Of a stretch of 64,000 bases of DNA, positions 61,624 to 64,000 are shown piece by piece. The notes beneath the pieces are model-generated. The model ran no database searches, was not told where the DNA came from, and was given only the letters and a program-made list of their open reading frames with translations. The translations under genes were made by a program, and so were the position numbers. Location of the stretch: contig CANLXI010000023.1 of assembly GCA_947495035.1 (NCBI GenBank), positions 54,139 to 118,138 of the forward strand, in the 5' to 3' direction. The DNA comes from an uncultured Granulosicoccus sp. (GTDB lineage: Bacteria > Pseudomonadota > Gammaproteobacteria > Granulosicoccales > Granulosicoccaceae). Every line of letters starts with the position of its first letter. Positions within the stretch are counted from its first letter, which is position 1.

Positions 61624-62223
61624 GTGTCTAGCAGTGGCTTGTTGGAGGACCTGGTCGAATCCCTGCGCTGTCTGCCGGGAGTAGGACCGAAGTCGGCTCA
61701 GCGCATGGCGCTGCACCTGTTGCAGCGCGATCGTGATGCGGCACGACGACTCGGTGAGACAATGATCAAGGCGATGGACAAGGTTCATCATTGTCAACAA
61801 TGTCGAATCTTCACGGAGAACGAGTTGTGTCGCTGGTGTTCGGACCCCGCGCGCCTGTCGTCGCAACTTTGCGTCGTCGAGGGGCCGGCCGATGTTCTGG
61901 CTATCGACCGGTCGACTTCTTACCGCGGCAAGTTCTTTCTTCTGCTGGGTCACCTGTCACCACTGGACGGCATAGGCCCCAAGGACCTGGGGCTCGACCT
62001 GCTTGAGTCTCGCCTTGAGCAAGGTGGTATCGATGACATCACTCTGGCGACCAATCCGACGGTTGAAGGGCAGGCAACAGCTCGGTATATCGGCGATATC
62101 GCAGCTCGGCATGGTGTTCAGGTCATGCAGATTGCGCGAGGTGTGCCGGTTGGCAGTGAGCTTGAATACACTGATGGTGGCACACTTGCTGTCGCTTTCG
62201 CTCAGCGCACCCCATTGAGTTGA
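61624..62223 (+). CDS. recR: Recombination protein RecR
   Basis: A 199-residue RecFOR component that helps load RecA at gaps. The helix-hairpin-helix is CLPGVGPKSAQRMALHLL, the zinc finger has CQQC and CRWC, and the Toprim motif reads LCVVEGPADVLAID. The C-terminal region has ATNPTVEGQATARYI. Translation starts at GTG (61624), 26 bp after ybaB. No clear terminator follows. The last gene before a long noncoding stretch is therefore recR. Confidence 0.95.
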   Translation: MSSSGLLEDLVESLRCLPGVGPKSAQRMALHLLQRDRDAARRLGETMIKAMDKVHHCQQCRIFTENELCRWCSDPARLSSQLCVVEGPADVLAIDRSTSYRGKFFLLLGHLSPLDGIGPKDLGLDLLESRLEQGGIDDITLATNPTVEGQATARYIGDIAARHGVQVMQIARGVPVGSELEYTDGGTLAVAFAQRTPLS

Positions 62224-62243
62224 TTGACCACTAGACAACCCTG

Positions 62244-62260
62244 GAGTGACGAGTGACGAG
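62244..62260. repeat. GAGTGAC heptamer pair
   Basis: Two perfect copies and a partial copy of GAGTGAC lie just after recR, again with a 7-bp period. Confidence 0.7.
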
Positions 62261-62409
62261 AGGCGGGTCCTGCGGCAATCCTGGCTTGGCGACTGCCAGC
62301 TCGTTCGACCCCAGAGGCGTTTCGCTCCTCAGCTCTTTCGCTTCTTTTCGGGCAGAAGTCCCGAGCAATGAATCCTGGAAATACCGCCTGTAATCAACCT
62401 TTCTTCGCT

Positions 62410-62444
62410 TTATCCACAAAATCTGTGGATAAGCCTGTGGATCG
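62410..62444. promoter_or_regulatory. DnaA-box triplet 1
   Basis: TTATCCACA (62410-62418), the consensus DnaA box, faces its exact complement TGTGGATAA (62424-62432) across AAATC. Three bases further a third, weaker box TGTGGATCG (62436-62444) follows. Confidence 0.8.
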
Positions 62445-62700
62445 AGCGCTGAAAACGCTCCGAAATGGCTCAGCGTAACGCTTCCGTCATATTGTGCATT
62501 AATTGATCAAGTCCAATTTGTCATGTAATTCAATGGTTTACTGAAACCGTTCAGAGTGTAACGCTGTACGAAGGGGCCGTTTCTGATGTTGGCACCATTA
62601 TTAATGCCTGTGCACAGATCAGCTGATGCGCCCCGGGTCAAGTGTCGGGGGTGTCTGAACACCCGATATTTTCAGTCAGACTGTCAATTCTAATGTGAGT

Positions 62701-62760
62701 AGCGGGGGTAGCGGGGGTAGCGGGGGTAGCGGGGGTAGCGGGAATCAGCGGAATCAGCGA
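62701..62760. repeat. AGCGGGGGT nonamer array
   Basis: Four perfect copies of AGCGGGGGT are followed by two or three changed units (AGCGGGAATC, AGCGGAATC). Confidence 0.93.
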
Positions 62761-63021
62761 GGCAGGTTATCCGATATCCGGACACGAGCGAGTGCAGTCA
62801 CGAACATGGCGTCCGCGAGTCGATTGGAGGTGCTCAGGAGGGCCACAAACACCGGAAGGACGAGATGAAGGTACTTGAGCCGGCCGTATTCACCGTGTCT
62901 GCCGAGCAGGCAAAACTGCATCGCCAGATGTTGTCTTTGTCGTGCGTGCGAAACCGTGATCACACTAACGTCAGGACGGTGGTACCCGGGCAGGTGTCAA
63001 TCGATCATCACCTGCAAAAGC

Positions 63022-63056
63022 TTATCCACAAAATCTGTGGATAAGGTTGTGGATGA
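63022..63056. promoter_or_regulatory. DnaA-box triplet 2
   Basis: TTATCCACA (63022-63030), AAATC, TGTGGATAA (63036-63044), three bases, then TGTGGATGA (63048-63056), which differs from consensus by one base. Same layout as triplet 1. Confidence 0.82.
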
Positions 63057-63367
63057 AGGCCGGAATTAGCCTTGTATCCCGCAGAATGTAACAGTATTGT
63101 CAAATTGGTTAATTTTTGAACAATAAAAAATTCCATGAAAAACAGATACTTGAACTGTATTCGTTCAACAAGACCACTGTTTGAGAGATAGAAGTTTCCC
63201 TACTGGCCTCAATGTGCATAAGACAGCTGACTGTTTCTGAACAAGTCAAGTTTCCGGGAGGGCAAAAGGTTAATCAAACAAGTTTTTTCGGGCAGCAACA
63301 GGTTAGATGCCATGTAGGCTTCAGGAAGGTATCGGTACATGAATTTTCTCAGCTGACCGACAATCTT

Positions 63368-63437
63368 TCGAACCTCGAACCTCGAACCTCGAACCTCGAA
63401 CCTCGAACCTCGAACCTCGAACCTCGAACCTCGAACC
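63368..63437. repeat. TCGAACC heptamer array
   Basis: Ten perfect tandem copies of the 7-bp unit TCGAACC lie between triplets 2 and 3. All six frames read through it, giving spurious repetitive open frames. Confidence 0.97.
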
Positions 63438-63587
63438 TGGCGTCTACAGTGCACCCGAGGACGGGAGACAACAATCCTGCACGATTACGCGTTTCGATGG
63501 GTGCGTACGCGATGTTCACCGTCGTGATACATCACAAGCGTATTACCGAGTCAGTATCCAGTCGCTCGCCACTCCGGCTCACGCTGC

Positions 63588-63622
63588 TTATCCACAAAAT
63601 CTGTGGATAAGGTTGTGGACTT
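63588..63622. promoter_or_regulatory. DnaA-box triplet 3
   Basis: TTATCCACA (63588-63596), AAATC, TGTGGATAA (63602-63610), three bases, then TGTGGACTT (63614-63622), a weak third box. Identical to triplet 2 over its first 32 bases. Confidence 0.82.
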
Positions 63623-63917
63623 AAGTAGGATAGTGCCCTGCAGCCCTTGCCACTTCACGCCTGTGACATATTGTTCTTTTTTTGAACAATGCTGAAAGGC
63701 CAATAAAAACAGATAGATAGAATGTTTTCCGGTGTTTATATCCGCAGGGCAGGTGCCGGTGAGCGAGGTTACATCAGCATTGGTCTCTTGTTGATAAGGC
63801 GGTTCCTAATATCATAGTTCGAGAACCTGGTGCGACATATTTTCGACTTTTTTATGTCAAACAATTGTCTGCATGTTACATGCTCATGCCACTTGGCATG
63901 AATCAGACCGAAGCTTG

Positions 63918-64000
63918 CAGGTCGCAGGTCGCAGGTCGCAGGTCGCAGGTCGCAGGTCGCAGGTCGCAGGTCGCAGGTCGCAGGTCGCAGGTCGCAGGTC
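63918..64000. repeat. CAGGTCG heptamer array, cut by window edge
   Basis: Nearly twelve perfect copies of CAGGTCG run to the last base of the window, so the true array is longer. Confidence 0.97.

Larger units (their letters stand above)
62224..64000. other. Long noncoding region with DnaA boxes and tandem repeats
   Basis: At least 1777 bp to the window edge hold no open frame with recognisable protein character. Contents: a GAGTGAC heptamer pair, three DnaA-box triplets about 600 bp apart, AT-rich stretches 45-130 bp after each triplet, a weak hairpin with TATTTT tail (62645-62670), a nonamer array and two heptamer arrays. The region looks like a replication origin or another DnaA-binding locus, with repeat expansion in its spacers. 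Confidence 0.75.

Noticed and set aside
63209..63610. Open frames on both strands across the TCGAACC array
   Set aside because: They are created by the lack of stops in the heptamer array. Flanking residues are not protein-like and no ribosome site is seen.
63368..64000. Possible CRISPR array
   Set aside because: Units are contiguous 7-mers with no unique spacers, and no cas genes are present.

Overview
The window looks like a chromosomal stretch of a gammaproteobacterium of moderate GC content, possibly an aquatic or marine one. The evidence is the gene set: CmoA/CmoB, TamA/TamB, RNase D, TruD, DjlA, GlpE, RluB with a DUF1820 protein, PhoBR with PstSCAB-PhoU, and 4.5S RNA-DnaX-YbaB-RecR. 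Placement near Chromatiales/Granulosicoccus-like bacteria is only a guess. No phage, insertion sequence or CRISPR array was seen.

Layout. (1) 1-19.9 kb is a surface polysaccharide locus. It holds the C-terminal end of a tyrosine autokinase, glycosyltransferases (GT4, GT2, GT26, GT61), a CDP-paratose-epimerase-like SDR, an O-antigen ligase/polymerase, a Wzx-like flippase, a VanZ-domain protein, a WbaP-type initiating phosphotransferase, a GSA-aminomutase-like enzyme, a sugar C-methyltransferase-like protein, a DUF4910 peptidase-like protein and two paralogous exported lyase-like proteins. (2) 19.9-36.2 kb is mostly minus-strand housekeeping: murB, a MATE transporter, ugd, an MnmD-like methyltransferase carrying an in-frame minisatellite, an unknown protein, aroG-cmoA-cmoB, rnd and tamA-tamB. 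(3) 36.6-41.2 kb holds glpE, truD, djlA, moaB, rluB, a DUF1820 gene and tRNA-Ser(GGA). (4) 41.6-50.8 kb holds a very large exported DUF1800 protein with its DUF1501 partner, a GST-like protein and a trypsin-like protease with an unusual tail. (5) 51-58.8 kb is the phosphate regulon, phoB-phoR-pstS-pstC-pstA-pstB-phoU. (6) 59-62.2 kb is ffs-dnaX-ybaB-recR. (7) 62.2-64 kb is at least 1.78 kb without a convincing gene. It carries three copies of a DnaA-box triplet, AT-rich flanks and several short tandem arrays.

How the parts fit. The first region would build, flip, polymerise and trim an exported polysaccharide, with ugd supplying UDP-glucuronate. The phosphate genes form a complete sensor-transporter circuit with a candidate Pho box before pstS and a terminator between pstS and pstC. 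The two most notable signals are the repeated DnaA-box modules next to recR, a candidate replication origin or DnaA-binding locus, and the many short tandem repeats, mainly of period 7 or 9. Most repeats lie between genes, but one lies in frame inside the MnmD-like enzyme.
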